42,693 bases of DNA. Origin: an uncultured Bacteroidales bacterium (GTDB taxonomy: Bacteria > Bacteroidota > Bacteroidia > Bacteroidales > UBA4417). The notes under the pieces are model-generated. The model was not told the DNA's origin and searched no databases. It worked only from the letters and a program-made list of their open reading frames with translations. A program made the position numbers and the translations under genes. Positions 1 to 8,271 of the stretch are shown here, piece by piece. Positions within the stretch are counted from its first letter, which is position 1; the number at the start of each line of letters is the position of its first letter. The stretch is taken from assembly GCA_937965665.1 (NCBI GenBank), contig CALCJE010000181.1, positions 1-42,693 on the forward strand, in the 5' to 3' direction.

Positions 1-52
1 CCAAGACCCCATCCTTAAAAGGGATGTGCTCTACCTGCTGAGCTAGCGAATC
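1..52 (-). tRNA. tRNA-Lys (anticodon TTT), 3' part missing
   Basis: Read on the minus strand, this stretch begins with a 7-nt acceptor strand, then TA, a D-arm (GCTC...GAGC) and an anticodon arm with stem CATCC/GGATG and loop CTTTTAA, so the anticodon is TTT (lysine). The window edge cuts it in the variable region, so the T-arm and 3' acceptor strand are not visible. A Bacteroidota-type promoter lies just upstream. Confidence 0.9.
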
Positions 53-73
53 ATTCTCGTTGTTTTGAGGGTG

Positions 74-104
74 CAAAGGTACATCTTTCTTTCAATTGTG
101 CAAC
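74..104 (-). promoter_or_regulatory. Promoter of tRNA-Lys
   Basis: On the minus strand there is a -33-like GTTG (101-104), a 19 bp spacer and a perfect -7 box TACCTTTG (74-81). This matches the Bacteroidota primary sigma factor consensus TTTG-N19-TAnnTTTG in 11 of 12 informative positions if the two n are counted as free. It lies about 22 bp before the tRNA 5' end. Confidence 0.7.
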
Positions 105-249
105 AAAAAATGAAAATATTTTTCTTTATTCTGATGTCTTTGCCTTTATATTATTAGTATTCAGGAGTTTGTTGCAAATTTAAATTTACAAGCATCGAAG
201 ACCTGGCAAATGGATTTATCTTTGCCTATAATTCGCCTTACTGTTAACT

Positions 250-870
250 TTATAAACGCAAAATTCCTTTCCCTTCCCTTAATATAGTTACATTGCCATC
301 CGTACAATCCAGTACTGTCGAAGGAATATTGCCTCCCATACCTGCATCTATTACCAGGTCAACACTGTTCGCGAATTTTTCATAAATCAATTCCGGATCA
401 GTGGTATATTCAATGATATCATCATCATCGTGCACAGAGGTCGACATGATAGGGTTTCCTAGCATCCGGACTAATTCGAGCGTAATCGGGTTGTTCGGAA
501 TCCTGATACCAACGGTTTTTCTTTTACTCTGGATATGCCGCGGTACATTGTTACTTGCATTCAAAATAAAAGTAAAAGGACCTGGCAGATTTGCCTTCAT
601 CACTTTGAAAATATTATTCTCAATGGGTTTGCAATAATCAGACAGGTGACTAACATCAGAACAAATAAATGAAAAGGTCGACTTCCCGGGCTTAATTCCT
701 CTTAAATAGCAGATTTTATCTATACTTCTGCTTTTAAAAATATCGCATCCAATACCGTAAATCGTATCTGTCGGATATACAATAATCCCACCATCGCGTA
801 AGCACTCCAAAACCATTCGCAATTGTTTTTCGTTAGGGTTTTCCGGATATATTTTAATAAGCAACGCCAT
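250..870 (-). CDS. Sua5/YciO/YrdC/YwlC family protein, YciO-like
   Basis: A 206-residue single-domain protein of the YrdC-fold family. In the TsaC/Sua5 branch these proteins make L-threonylcarbamoyladenylate from threonine, bicarbonate and ATP for the t6A modification of tRNA. Visible family motifs are GGIIVYPTDTIYGIGCD near residues 27-43, the GPFTFIL strand near 96-102, KRKTVGIRIPNNP near 116-128, and STS near 143. The length and overall pattern, including the PGKSTFSFIC segment and the ending LREGKG, resemble E. coli YciO more than TsaC. The t6A role is therefore an inference: YciO has weaker or uncertain activity, although Bacteroidota often have this form. The start is ATG at 870. It stands alone, between a tRNA and the potassium operon. 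Confidence 0.85.
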   Translation of the reverse strand: MALLIKIYPENPNEKQLRMVLECLRDGGIIVYPTDTIYGIGCDIFKSRSIDKICYLRGIKPGKSTFSFICSDVSHLSDYCKPIENNIFKVMKANLPGPFTFILNASNNVPRHIQSKRKTVGIRIPNNPITLELVRMLGNPIMSTSVHDDDDIIEYTTDPELIYEKFANSVDLVIDAGMGGNIPSTVLDCTDGNVTILREGKGILRL

Positions 871-1266
871 AATAAGTGTTTTGAGATTTGTAGTTTGCCG
901 GCTAAAAAAATCCAGGGAAATTTCGTTTTTCTATCCCCAAATACCTGGATTAATTAGTGTACAAGCCCATTTTGATTTCATGCATTCGAATTGTGTTTCT
1001 GAAGAAAAAGGCCTTAGACTGATTTTTAACAAAGTTAGCACCTTTTATAATCAATGAACCAATATTTTTCTGATTAAATTTTTCACAATGCAAATAAATG
1101 ACAAAAGCTTGCTTAATTAAAAATATTTTACGCAGATAGACTCAATTACTAAATGATTGTTCTAAAATTTGCTCTGAATGTAAAGGAATGTTGAAGATAT
1201 TTCGAACAACGCATTTATTTCTGTTATAATCAATGTAAATTTGCTCTCTCAAAAAAAATAGATTGT
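871..1266. other. Intergenic region between divergent yciO-like gene and ktrA
   Basis: This is 396 bp of AT-rich sequence with no convincing ORF, RNA or repeat. Its only supported element is the candidate ktrA promoter near 1236-1243. Confidence 0.6.
1236..1243 (+). promoter_or_regulatory. Candidate -7 box of ktrAB operon
   Basis: TAAATTTG matches TAnnTTTG exactly and lies 23 bp before the ktrA ATG. No good TTTG is found 19-20 bp upstream (only T-rich ATTT), so support is moderate. Confidence 0.45.
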
Positions 1267-1962
1267 ATGGCGGGGAACAAATATGCAGTAATTGGAATCG
1301 GGCAATTTGGCAAAGCTATTGCCAAAGCTATTTCTGCAAAAGGTTACGAGGTAATGGCAATTGACAGTGATTCTGAAATTATTGATAACATCAGTAATGA
1401 TGTTGCATATGCCGTTGCACTTGATGCAACTGATAAGAGAGCGCTGCAGGGACAAGGTATTGAAGATTTTGATGCGGTTGTTGTTGCAATTGGTTCTGAC
1501 TTTGAACAGAGGTTGCTCTGTGCATCTATCTTACTCGACCTGAATGTGAAACGTATCATTACACGTGCCAATGGGGAAGCCCAAAGGATAATACTCGAAA
1601 AAATGGGCATTACCGAGGTGCTTTCGCCTGAAGAGGAAGTTGGAATTATTGTGGCTGAACGTATGCTTAATCCGAATATTGTCAGCTATTTGCAACTACC
1701 CGATAATCACCGTGTTGTTGAGCTACTCAGCCCTAAAAATTGTATCAATAAAACTTTTGGCGAAATTGATTTGCGCGATAAATACAAACTCAGCTTAATA
1801 ACCATTAAAGAGGAATTGCGTTTAATCAAGGATGGAAAAGAAATAATTGAGCATCATATTATTGGCGTCCCCGATTCAAAGCAATCGCTGCAAGCTACCG
1901 ACAGGCTGGTGATCTTTGGCCATGTTCATGATATTGACAGGTTTCTTGAGATTAACACCTAG
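1267..1962 (+). CDS. ktrA: Potassium uptake regulatory subunit, KtrA/TrkA type
   Basis: This is a cytoplasmic 231-residue RCK protein that gates a K+ channel-like transporter. The N-terminal Rossmann RCK_N domain carries the nucleotide-binding loop GIGQFG at residues 10-15, followed by acidic residues at the end of beta-2 (AIDSD), typical for NAD(H)/ATP/ADP binding. The C-terminal RCK_C domain spans roughly residues 140-230. There is only one RCK_N/RCK_C unit, as in KtrA/KtrC; E. coli TrkA has two, about 458 residues. The next gene begins 3 bp after the stop and encodes the membrane partner, so the two form one operon. Which nucleotide controls it cannot be read from the sequence. Confidence 0.92.
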   Translation: MAGNKYAVIGIGQFGKAIAKAISAKGYEVMAIDSDSEIIDNISNDVAYAVALDATDKRALQGQGIEDFDAVVVAIGSDFEQRLLCASILLDLNVKRIITRANGEAQRIILEKMGITEVLSPEEEVGIIVAERMLNPNIVSYLQLPDNHRVVELLSPKNCINKTFGEIDLRDKYKLSLITIKEELRLIKDGKEIIEHHIIGVPDSKQSLQATDRLVIFGHVHDIDRFLEINT

Positions 1963-1965
1963 TAT

Positions 1966-3780
1966 ATGCTGAAGGACAGGGTTTTCCAGGTCAGGGAGTT
2001 TATAAATATTCGTCTATACCCACATCGTATTTACGTTATGCGGGCATTGCACATTGCAAGTATTATTGTTTCACTTTTTACCATTGCAGCCATTATTTAT
2101 CAGCATGGTTATCGTCAAACTCCTCACAGCCTGAATCTTACAGAGAACATCATTGGATTTAGCCTGATTTTCTATGTTGTGAAATTTCTGATCAGGATAT
2201 TTTATGAATTTCATCCTGTTGATTTTATTAAAAGTAACAGATTTGAAGGCTATTTATTGGCACTTATTGCTTTCGATCAGTTTGTCAGTTTGTTTACGGG
2301 AGAACATATCGTTCAGCAGCTCATGCAGTTGGTTGGATTTCCTGGAATACATACCTATTATAATCTTTTCATACAATTCTACTTTTTTATCATCATCAGT
2401 GTTGAACTTGGCAAAGCAGGACGATTTATTGATTATGTGAAAATTGGTCCTTCGGGGCTGTTAGCACTCTCCTTTATATTTATAATTATTTCCGGAGCAG
2501 GCTTGCTTTTGTTGCCAGAAATGACTGTTTCCGGTATCAGTGCAATTGATGCTTTATTTACATCAACAAGTGCTTGTTGTGTTACAGGCCTGGTAGCTGT
2601 TGATACTGCAACCTGTTTCACCCTGAAAGGTAAGACCATTATCATGCTCTTAATCCAGGTTGGCGGATTAAATATCATTTCATTCGCTACTTTATTTGCC
2701 ACATTTTATCGCAATTCAGCTGGTGTACGGATGCAATCGCTTATTAAGGATATGGTTTCGGCTGACAAACTCAGCAATACCAGGGTTTTACTTCAAAAAA
2801 TATTTTTGTACAGCATCTTTATTGAAATTATAGGCGCATTTATGCTTTATATAACATGGCCTAATGAAATGATATTTAAAGGATTAGGTGAAAAAATATA
2901 TTTTTCTGTTTTTCATTCTGTTTCAGCATTTAATAACGCAGGATTTGGATTATTTACTGACAATCTCTACGATATAACAGTGCGTCATGCATATAACCTG
3001 CAACTTGTAATTTCAGCCCTCATTTTCTTTGGCGGAATCGGATTTATTGTGCTTGAAGATATTTTTGGAATACGAAACATCAAGGAACGACGCAAACTGA
3101 AGTGGAAAAGGCTGCAAACGCATTCACGCATAGCACTGCATACTTCATTTTACCTTGTAATTGCCGGCGCTATCGTTTTTTACTTTGTGGAATACAGGCA
3201 TTCGATTTCAGGTTATGGTATTTATGGAAGCATAGTTTCATCGATATTTCAATCTGTAACCTGCCGGACAGCAGGTTTTAACTCGGTAGATTTTACGCAT
3301 CTCGGTCAACCTGTTTTGATTTTTATGATGTTCCTGATGTTTGTTGGTGCATCGCCAGGTTCAACCGGAGGTGGGATTAAAACAACAACCTTTTCGGTAA
3401 TTATACGTTCGGCTATCAGCACAATTAAAGGTCGGAAAAATGTGGAAATCGTAAAACATACGATTTCGAGTGAAACTATACACAAAGCTTACTCTATAGC
3501 TATGTTCTCTATATCGTTGATATTTATTTCAACCTTTATGCTTTCCATAACCGAACCGGATAAAAATTTTATAAACCTGCTTTTTGAGGAGATTTCGGCA
3601 TTCGGTACTGTCGGGCTTTCAACCGGAATAACATCGACGCTGAGTTATGCAGGCAAAATTATCATTATACTCACTATGTATATCGGCAGGATCGGAACAC
3701 TTACCCTGGCGCTGGCACTTACCAAACGGATTGTTTATACCAAGTACAGGTATTCCGAAATTAATGTGCTTGTAGGCTAG
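1966..3780 (+). CDS. ktrB: Potassium uptake channel subunit, KtrB/TrkH type
   Basis: This is an inner-membrane K+ translocating subunit of the SKT superfamily, with 604 residues. Four selectivity-filter loops are visible: CCVTGL near 206, FNNAGFG near 325, CRTAGFN near 437 and FGTVGLS near 547. Each has the conserved glycine of TVGYG-like filters. The glycine/serine-rich intramembrane gate loop (GASPGSTGGGIKT) lies near residue 470. An N-terminal stretch of about 150 residues with three or four extra membrane segments precedes the core, as in many Bacteroidota homologues. It is translationally close-coupled to ktrA. Na+ coupling, seen in KtrB systems, is plausible but not shown by the sequence. 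Confidence 0.92.
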   Translation: MLKDRVFQVREFINIRLYPHRIYVMRALHIASIIVSLFTIAAIIYQHGYRQTPHSLNLTENIIGFSLIFYVVKFLIRIFYEFHPVDFIKSNRFEGYLLALIAFDQFVSLFTGEHIVQQLMQLVGFPGIHTYYNLFIQFYFFIIISVELGKAGRFIDYVKIGPSGLLALSFIFIIISGAGLLLLPEMTVSGISAIDALFTSTSACCVTGLVAVDTATCFTLKGKTIIMLLIQVGGLNIISFATLFATFYRNSAGVRMQSLIKDMVSADKLSNTRVLLQKIFLYSIFIEIIGAFMLYITWPNEMIFKGLGEKIYFSVFHSVSAFNNAGFGLFTDNLYDITVRHAYNLQLVISALIFFGGIGFIVLEDIFGIRNIKERRKLKWKRLQTHSRIALHTSFYLVIAGAIVFYFVEYRHSISGYGIYGSIVSSIFQSVTCRTAGFNSVDFTHLGQPVLIFMMFLMFVGASPGSTGGGIKTTTFSVIIRSAISTIKGRKNVEIVKHTISSETIHKAYSIAMFSISLIFISTFMLSITEPDKNFINLLFEEISAFGTVGLSTGITSTLSYAGKIIIILTMYIGRIGTLTLALALTKRIVYTKYRYSEINVLVG

Positions 3781-3835
3781 AAAATGCCAGTCATCATCGG
3801 GTCTTCCTCTTGAAATAGGAAACAGCTGAAAACAA

Positions 3836-3862
3836 AAAAGAGAGGTGGAATCCCTCTCTTTT
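3836..3862 (+). terminator. Rho-independent terminator after ktrB
   Basis: A perfect 10 bp stem AAAAGAGAGG / CCTCTCTTTT with a 7-nt loop sits 55 bp after the ktrB stop. The flanking A and T runs mean it could act in both directions, ending the convergent gene at 3988 as well. Confidence 0.8.
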
Positions 3863-3987
3863 GAGTGTTTTTTAATTATTTATAAGAAAAAATAATGCCG
3901 TTTGATCTTTACAGGGCTAAAATATAATTTCCTGATTAATTAACTGTAAAAATCATTGTTAAAATATGTTAACGAAAAACACATTGG

Positions 3988-4308
3988 TTATTCATCAATA
4001 TCTTTATCTGCAATTTTTTCCTTTTCTTCCTCTTCTTCATCACGATCATCTGTTTCTTTTAAATCAAGTGCGGTGTCGAAGAAGTCCTCATCTTTATCGG
4101 TTTTGGTATCAACCTTTACCGGTACTTTAATCAGGTAACTAGCTTCTTCCGTATCGAGTGTAATGGCGTAAAAAAATGCTCCACCAGCCAGGGGTACCTT
4201 AATTGTATTGTTGATCCAGCCCAAAGGATATTTTTTACGAATAGCCTCCATTAATTCAGGGGAGACATTTGCATAGTTGATTATCAGTTTTTTACGATTA
4301 GCCTGCAT
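3988..4308 (-). CDS. Small conserved protein with acidic C-terminal tail
   Basis: A 106-residue soluble protein without a signal peptide. The N-terminal 65 residues look like a folded alpha/beta unit: a basic start with ANRKK, then LIINYANVSPELMEAIRKKY, then a strand-rich part. The last 40 residues are almost all acidic or charged (long DE-rich run with EEEEEKEK), presumably disordered. Proteins with this start and an acidic tail of varying length occur in Bacteroidales as conserved hypotheticals, from memory; no function is known to me. It is downstream of glgB on the same strand with a 106 bp gap and converges with ktrB. Confidence 0.75.
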   Translation of the reverse strand: MQANRKKLIINYANVSPELMEAIRKKYPLGWINNTIKVPLAGGAFFYAITLDTEEASYLIKVPVKVDTKTDKDEDFFDTALDLKETDDRDEEEEEKEKIADKDIDE

Positions 4309-4414
4309 TGTTCTAGCTGATTTTTATTCAAATTGGTGCCACAATTATACGGCAGAAAAATAAAAAATCATATTTTTTTTGATAAATTAACAAGTTTTTT
4401 GTCTCATAGGAATC

Positions 4415-6442
4415 CTACTTGACTTTAGACAGTACAATGGCAGTCCGGTTTGTGGAATAAACGCTTAAGCGGTTTGTAGATGTTGTTTCGTCCAAACGTG
4501 TACTATAAACCATATTTTCATTTATTCTTCCGTGTCCTCCAAAGTTAACATGATCCGTGTTGAGCACAATCTTATAGTCACCAGGCTCGGGGACTGTGAA
4601 TTCATACCCGGGAATTGATCCGGTGGTGTGAAAGTTGAAAAGAAAAATGAGCCCGGCCCGCTCAAAAACCAGGCATTTGTTGTTCTCGTCGCAATTAAAC
4701 TGGTTGGCATACAGTGTACTTAAGAGTTTTGCTCCCCTTACCAGTTTTATCATTTCCCGGTCGAAATCAGACAGATAGTGATAACGCAAAAGCGGATTAT
4801 CCATTAGCGACCATTGCCGGCGTGCATATTTGTAACTCCAGTCGTTTCCTTCTCGTGGAAAGTCTATCCACTCGGGATGGCCAAATTCATTTCCCATGAA
4901 ATTAAGGTAAGCTTGTCCTCCAAGCGCTACTGTTATAAGCCTCAGCATTTTATGTAGTGCTATTCCTCGCTCAACAACCATATTTTCATCGGACGAACGC
5001 ATGTTGAAGTACATCTCTTTATCCATCAGCCTGAAAGCAATTGTTTTATCTCCAACCAATGCCTGGTCGTGCGATTCGCAATAGCTCACAGTTTTAACAT
5101 ACGGAAGCCTGTCGTTAAGCACCTGCCAGATTTCACCCATGCTCCATTGTTCATCTGTGTACTCTTTCAGGTATTTTATCCAAAAGTCGGGGATTCCCAT
5201 ACCCAACCGGTAATCAAATCCGATACCGCCGTCGTTAACCGGTGATGCTAAACCCGGCATGCCCGACACATCTTCGGCAATAGTAACGGCATTCGGATTA
5301 ATAATATGGCTTAAATGATTGGCCAGTGTCAGGTATGTAACTGCGTCGTATTCAACGCCCTGGTTAAAGTATTTATCAATGTTATCAATAGGTTCATCCC
5401 CATGGTGGAAATAGAGCATTGATCCTACACCATCGAACCGGAACCCGTCGAAATGAAATTCTTTAAGCCAGTACCTGATGTTCGAAAGTAAAAATTGTAA
5501 TACTTCTGTTTTCCCGTAATCAAATAGTTTTGAATCCCAGTTTGGATGCTCGCCCCTGGCTCCGGCATGAAAATACTGTGTTTCGCTGCCATCAAAAAGG
5601 TTAAGTCCCTCGTTCAGGTTTTTAACAGTGTGTGAATGCACCAGGTCCATAATTACGGCAATGCCCATATCATGAGCTGTTTTAATGAGCAACTTCAGGT
5701 CTTCTGGTGTACCAAACCTGGATGAGGGTGCAAAGAAACTTGAAACATGATAACCAAATGATCCATAATACGGATGCTCCTGTATTGCCATGAGCTGAAC
5801 TGCATTATAACCCGCTTTTTTAATGCGTGGAAGTATATTCTCTGTAAATTCATTGTAGGTCCCGATACCCTCTTTTTCCTGCGCCATTCCTACATGCGCT
5901 TCGTAAATAAACAAATCGCCCTGTTTGCGAATGTCGAAAGTATCATTCTGCCAGTCGAATTCAGGTGGGAACCAGAGCTGACCGCTGAAGTTTTTGGTGT
6001 CCTCATCCTGAATAACCCTCCTGATATATGCCGGAATTCGCAGTTGGTCGCCTATTTTACTTTTAACCAGGACTTTGATTTTGCTCCCATGTGTAAAAAC
6101 AGAGCCATAATAACTGGCGTTCAGTTTAATCTCCCATATGCCATTGTCCATTTTTTGCAGGGGATGAGAGTATTGGTTCCAATGGTTGAAATCGCCCGTT
6201 AAAAATAATCCATGTGCAGCAGGAGCCCATTCGCGGTATATCCAGCAGTTTTCTTCAGGGATAAATGAAATACCCATATATTCGTATGCAGCAGCGAATT
6301 TTTCGATACTTCCGGAGATACTTTCGATGTACTCCAATTTTGACCTGAACCTGTTATGCCGTGCAATTATATCGTTGGCAGCCTGCATCAGCCATGGATC
6401 CTGTTCGACTATTTTGGGTAATTTTTCCGAATTTTCCATCAT
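4415..6442 (-). CDS. glgB: 1,4-alpha-glucan branching enzyme (GH13)
   Basis: This enzyme makes alpha-1,6 branches in glycogen in the cytoplasm. It has 675 residues: an N-terminal region, a CBM48 domain (about 60-150, with REWAPAAHGLFLTGDFN), the GH13 barrel (about 185-560) and a C-terminal beta domain. The four GH13 regions are intact: region I MDLVHSH (D266, H271), region II GFRFDGV (nucleophile D337), region III AEDVSG (acid/base E390) and region IV ESHDQ (H458, D459). The length fits the eukaryote-like/Bacteroidota branching enzymes of 670-700 residues. It starts with two adjacent ATG codons, either of which may be used. No other glycogen genes are adjacent. Confidence 0.95.
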   Translation of the reverse strand: MMENSEKLPKIVEQDPWLMQAANDIIARHNRFRSKLEYIESISGSIEKFAAAYEYMGISFIPEENCWIYREWAPAAHGLFLTGDFNHWNQYSHPLQKMDNGIWEIKLNASYYGSVFTHGSKIKVLVKSKIGDQLRIPAYIRRVIQDEDTKNFSGQLWFPPEFDWQNDTFDIRKQGDLFIYEAHVGMAQEKEGIGTYNEFTENILPRIKKAGYNAVQLMAIQEHPYYGSFGYHVSSFFAPSSRFGTPEDLKLLIKTAHDMGIAVIMDLVHSHTVKNLNEGLNLFDGSETQYFHAGARGEHPNWDSKLFDYGKTEVLQFLLSNIRYWLKEFHFDGFRFDGVGSMLYFHHGDEPIDNIDKYFNQGVEYDAVTYLTLANHLSHIINPNAVTIAEDVSGMPGLASPVNDGGIGFDYRLGMGIPDFWIKYLKEYTDEQWSMGEIWQVLNDRLPYVKTVSYCESHDQALVGDKTIAFRLMDKEMYFNMRSSDENMVVERGIALHKMLRLITVALGGQAYLNFMGNEFGHPEWIDFPREGNDWSYKYARRQWSLMDNPLLRYHYLSDFDREMIKLVRGAKLLSTLYANQFNCDENNKCLVFERAGLIFLFNFHTTGSIPGYEFTVPEPGDYKIVLNTDHVNFGGHGRINENMVYSTRLDETTSTNRLSVYSTNRTAIVLSKVK

Positions 6443-6556
6443 TGGGTGTCATTATTAAAATGTTGTGAAATTTCAATCCTCCAAGGTAATAAATTCTGTT
6501 CAGCATTTCTTTTCTACCTTAAAATTAATCGAATCAATTCATTTAAAAATTGAAAA

Positions 6557-7558
6557 TCAGTCAACAGGGAAATAGATATTTGTTTGCCAGCTGTTGGTAT
6601 CTGCCAAAAGACCGGACCGGTTTACATATTCTTCCCATAAAGGCCCGGTTACCCGAACTTCATTATCGTTAATGTATTTTTGCATGACATTGTAAGCTGC
6701 TGAAATATACCTGTATGGACCTACATAATTCGTCATGATAGTTTGCTGAGCTTTGCTGATGGAACAAAATATCCCTTCGGGAACAACTACAGCCGATGCG
6801 ATGGGTATAGAAGCTTCAATATCAAAAACGTTACCTGATAAAGTGTGAAAAACAGCAATTGGCGAGCCGGTAGGAGGGAGGCCCCTGGAATTGAGAAAGA
6901 CGGATAACCTTTTGTACATTTTTGTTAACTTAACCGCTATTGTGGCCGGAGAAGCTGTATCCCGAACCGAAACCATTACGCGCTCAGGTACTTCGAAATC
7001 AAAAATTTCGAATCCGTCCACTTTTTTCGAACCCATAACAAGCAAATCAAGTTCGGATAGACCTTTTTCAAGATCAGGACCAATTAACCGATCGGAGAAC
7101 AAACCGATCCATCTTGACAATGGATTCATTCCAAGATCACTCTCGATACTCCAGCTCACTTTTGTTTTTATTCCTGATTCCTTAAGCCTGAAAAATGCGG
7201 CAGATTTACCATGATTATTGAAATCAATAATGACCCTGATGGAATCATATGACACTGAAGATATAATAGTTAAAGTTCCTGAACCAATGTTTTTGTCCTG
7301 GCTATACCATTTTAATGAAGATCCTGTGCCTGTTTTTGGTCCGATGTGGCTTAACTGCATATTTGTCTCCGATTGCAATAATGGCGACCAAAGTTTCCAT
7401 TTATCCAAAGCATTTATCCAGGTGAAAATACGGTAAGGTCTTGCTTGTATGAACAAGCTCCTCTCCACGCTAACTTTGCGTGGTAACAGCAGCCCTGTTG
7501 CAGCAGCAAAAAGTATAATACAAAGCAAAAAAAGAAGTATGCGCCTGAGTATTTTCAT
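6557..7558 (-). CDS. Membrane-anchored SRPBCC + GyrI-like two-domain protein
   Basis: The protein has 333 residues. Residues 1-26 form a single hydrophobic segment after a basic start (MKILRR), so it is probably anchored or exported. Residues 30-175 have the pattern of a START-like SRPBCC/polyketide-cyclase domain (VERSLFIQARPYRIFTWI..., WKLWSPL, and the final amphipathic helix). Residues 190-333 resemble the GyrI-like/AraC effector-binding domain (YVGPYRYISAAYNVMQKYI, GPLWEEYVN, NIYFPVD). Both folds bind small hydrophobic or cationic ligands. The architecture suggests a ligand-binding or sequestering protein facing the periplasm; the ligand is unknown. It lies 114 bp upstream of glgB on the same strand, without evidence of a functional link. 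Confidence 0.8.
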   Translation of the reverse strand: MKILRRILLFLLCIILFAAATGLLLPRKVSVERSLFIQARPYRIFTWINALDKWKLWSPLLQSETNMQLSHIGPKTGTGSSLKWYSQDKNIGSGTLTIISSVSYDSIRVIIDFNNHGKSAAFFRLKESGIKTKVSWSIESDLGMNPLSRWIGLFSDRLIGPDLEKGLSELDLLVMGSKKVDGFEIFDFEVPERVMVSVRDTASPATIAVKLTKMYKRLSVFLNSRGLPPTGSPIAVFHTLSGNVFDIEASIPIASAVVVPEGIFCSISKAQQTIMTNYVGPYRYISAAYNVMQKYINDNEVRVTGPLWEEYVNRSGLLADTNSWQTNIYFPVD

Positions 7559-7681
7559 GATACCATTGCTGATTTGTTATGTAAAAATACAAATTATTAA
7601 ACAGATTTTCCGGGAGAACACCTATTTGTAATAATTATCATAAAACTACTTTTAAATTTCCTTTCTGGAACGATAATTGAT

Positions 7682-7689
7682 TAATTTTG
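7682..7689 (+). promoter_or_regulatory. -7 box of lipoprotein gene
   Basis: TAATTTTG is an exact TAnnTTTG match 25 bp before the ATG at 7715. A TTTC (7657-7660) lies 21 bp upstream as a weak -33 element. Confidence 0.5.
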
Positions 7690-7714
7690 ATTTATACACT
7701 AAAAATACAAATCT

Positions 7715-8152
7715 ATGAAAAAGCTTGTTTTTATTGCACTTATGGCTGTATCACTGTTAATGACTTCCTGTACTAAAGAATACGTTACAAATGTTGTGGG
7801 TGGTAATGCTGATATGAGAACAGTAGATTTTAATGTGCAGAGTGGAGAATGGGTAGAATATGGAACCTTTGGTCAACAAGGATTTGGATATGCTGTAGAT
7901 CTGGATTTTCCTGAAATCACTAACAATGTAATTGAACACGGTATGGTTACACTTTACATTAAACGTGATAATGTATGGACTTCAGTACCTTTCAATTATT
8001 TTTACCAATCGAATGACGGAATTAATTATGAAGGAGGGTACTTTTATTCCATGAAACCGGGTGTGTTTTCAATTGATTATTATGAAAGTGACCACAAAAC
8101 TCAAAATCCCGGGAACCAGATCTTCAGGTTAGTCATTGTTCAGCCTGTTTAA
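7715..8152 (+). CDS. Small lipoprotein of unknown function
   Basis: This 145-residue protein has a signal peptide with a lipobox LMTSC, giving a lipidated Cys19, so it should sit in the inner or outer membrane. The mature part starts with TKEYVT and is rich in beta-strands and aromatics (GEWVEYGTF, PFNYFYQSNDG, YYESDHK). The pattern, in which a residue run ends an ITxxVxxxGxVxLY segment followed by a closing FRLVIVQPV strand, resembles the C-terminal domain of Bacteroidota lipoproteins that often carry short collagen-like repeats; this one has none. The family match is from memory and uncertain. It is a single-gene transcription unit with its own promoter and a strong terminator. Confidence 0.8.
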   Translation: MKKLVFIALMAVSLLMTSCTKEYVTNVVGGNADMRTVDFNVQSGEWVEYGTFGQQGFGYAVDLDFPEITNNVIEHGMVTLYIKRDNVWTSVPFNYFYQSNDGINYEGGYFYSMKPGVFSIDYYESDHKTQNPGNQIFRLVIVQPV

Positions 8153-8168
8153 AAAAGCATGTATGCAG

Positions 8169-8195
8169 AAAAAGCTTCGCATTGCGAGGCTTTTT
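8169..8195 (+). terminator. Rho-independent terminator after lipoprotein gene
   Basis: A 12 bp stem AAAAAGCTTCGC / GCGAGGCTTTTT (one G-T wobble) with a 3-nt ATT loop is followed by further T residues to 8199. Confidence 0.88.
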
Positions 8196-8271
8196 TTTTG
8201 TAAGTTAGTGGATTGGAAACAGTAAATTTTCACACTGTTCTGAAAAATTCAACTTTCACAATTACAGTTAT

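Noticed and set aside
1225..1230. TATAAT hexamer upstream of ktrA
   Set aside because: No -35 hexamer at a suitable distance (TTGAAG is 28 bp away), and Bacteroidota promoters use TAnnTTTG, which lies next to it at 1236-1243.
8221..8230. TAAATTTT box before the DUF2130 gene
   Set aside because: It differs from TAnnTTTG in the last base and has no -33 partner; such near-matches are common in AT-rich DNA.
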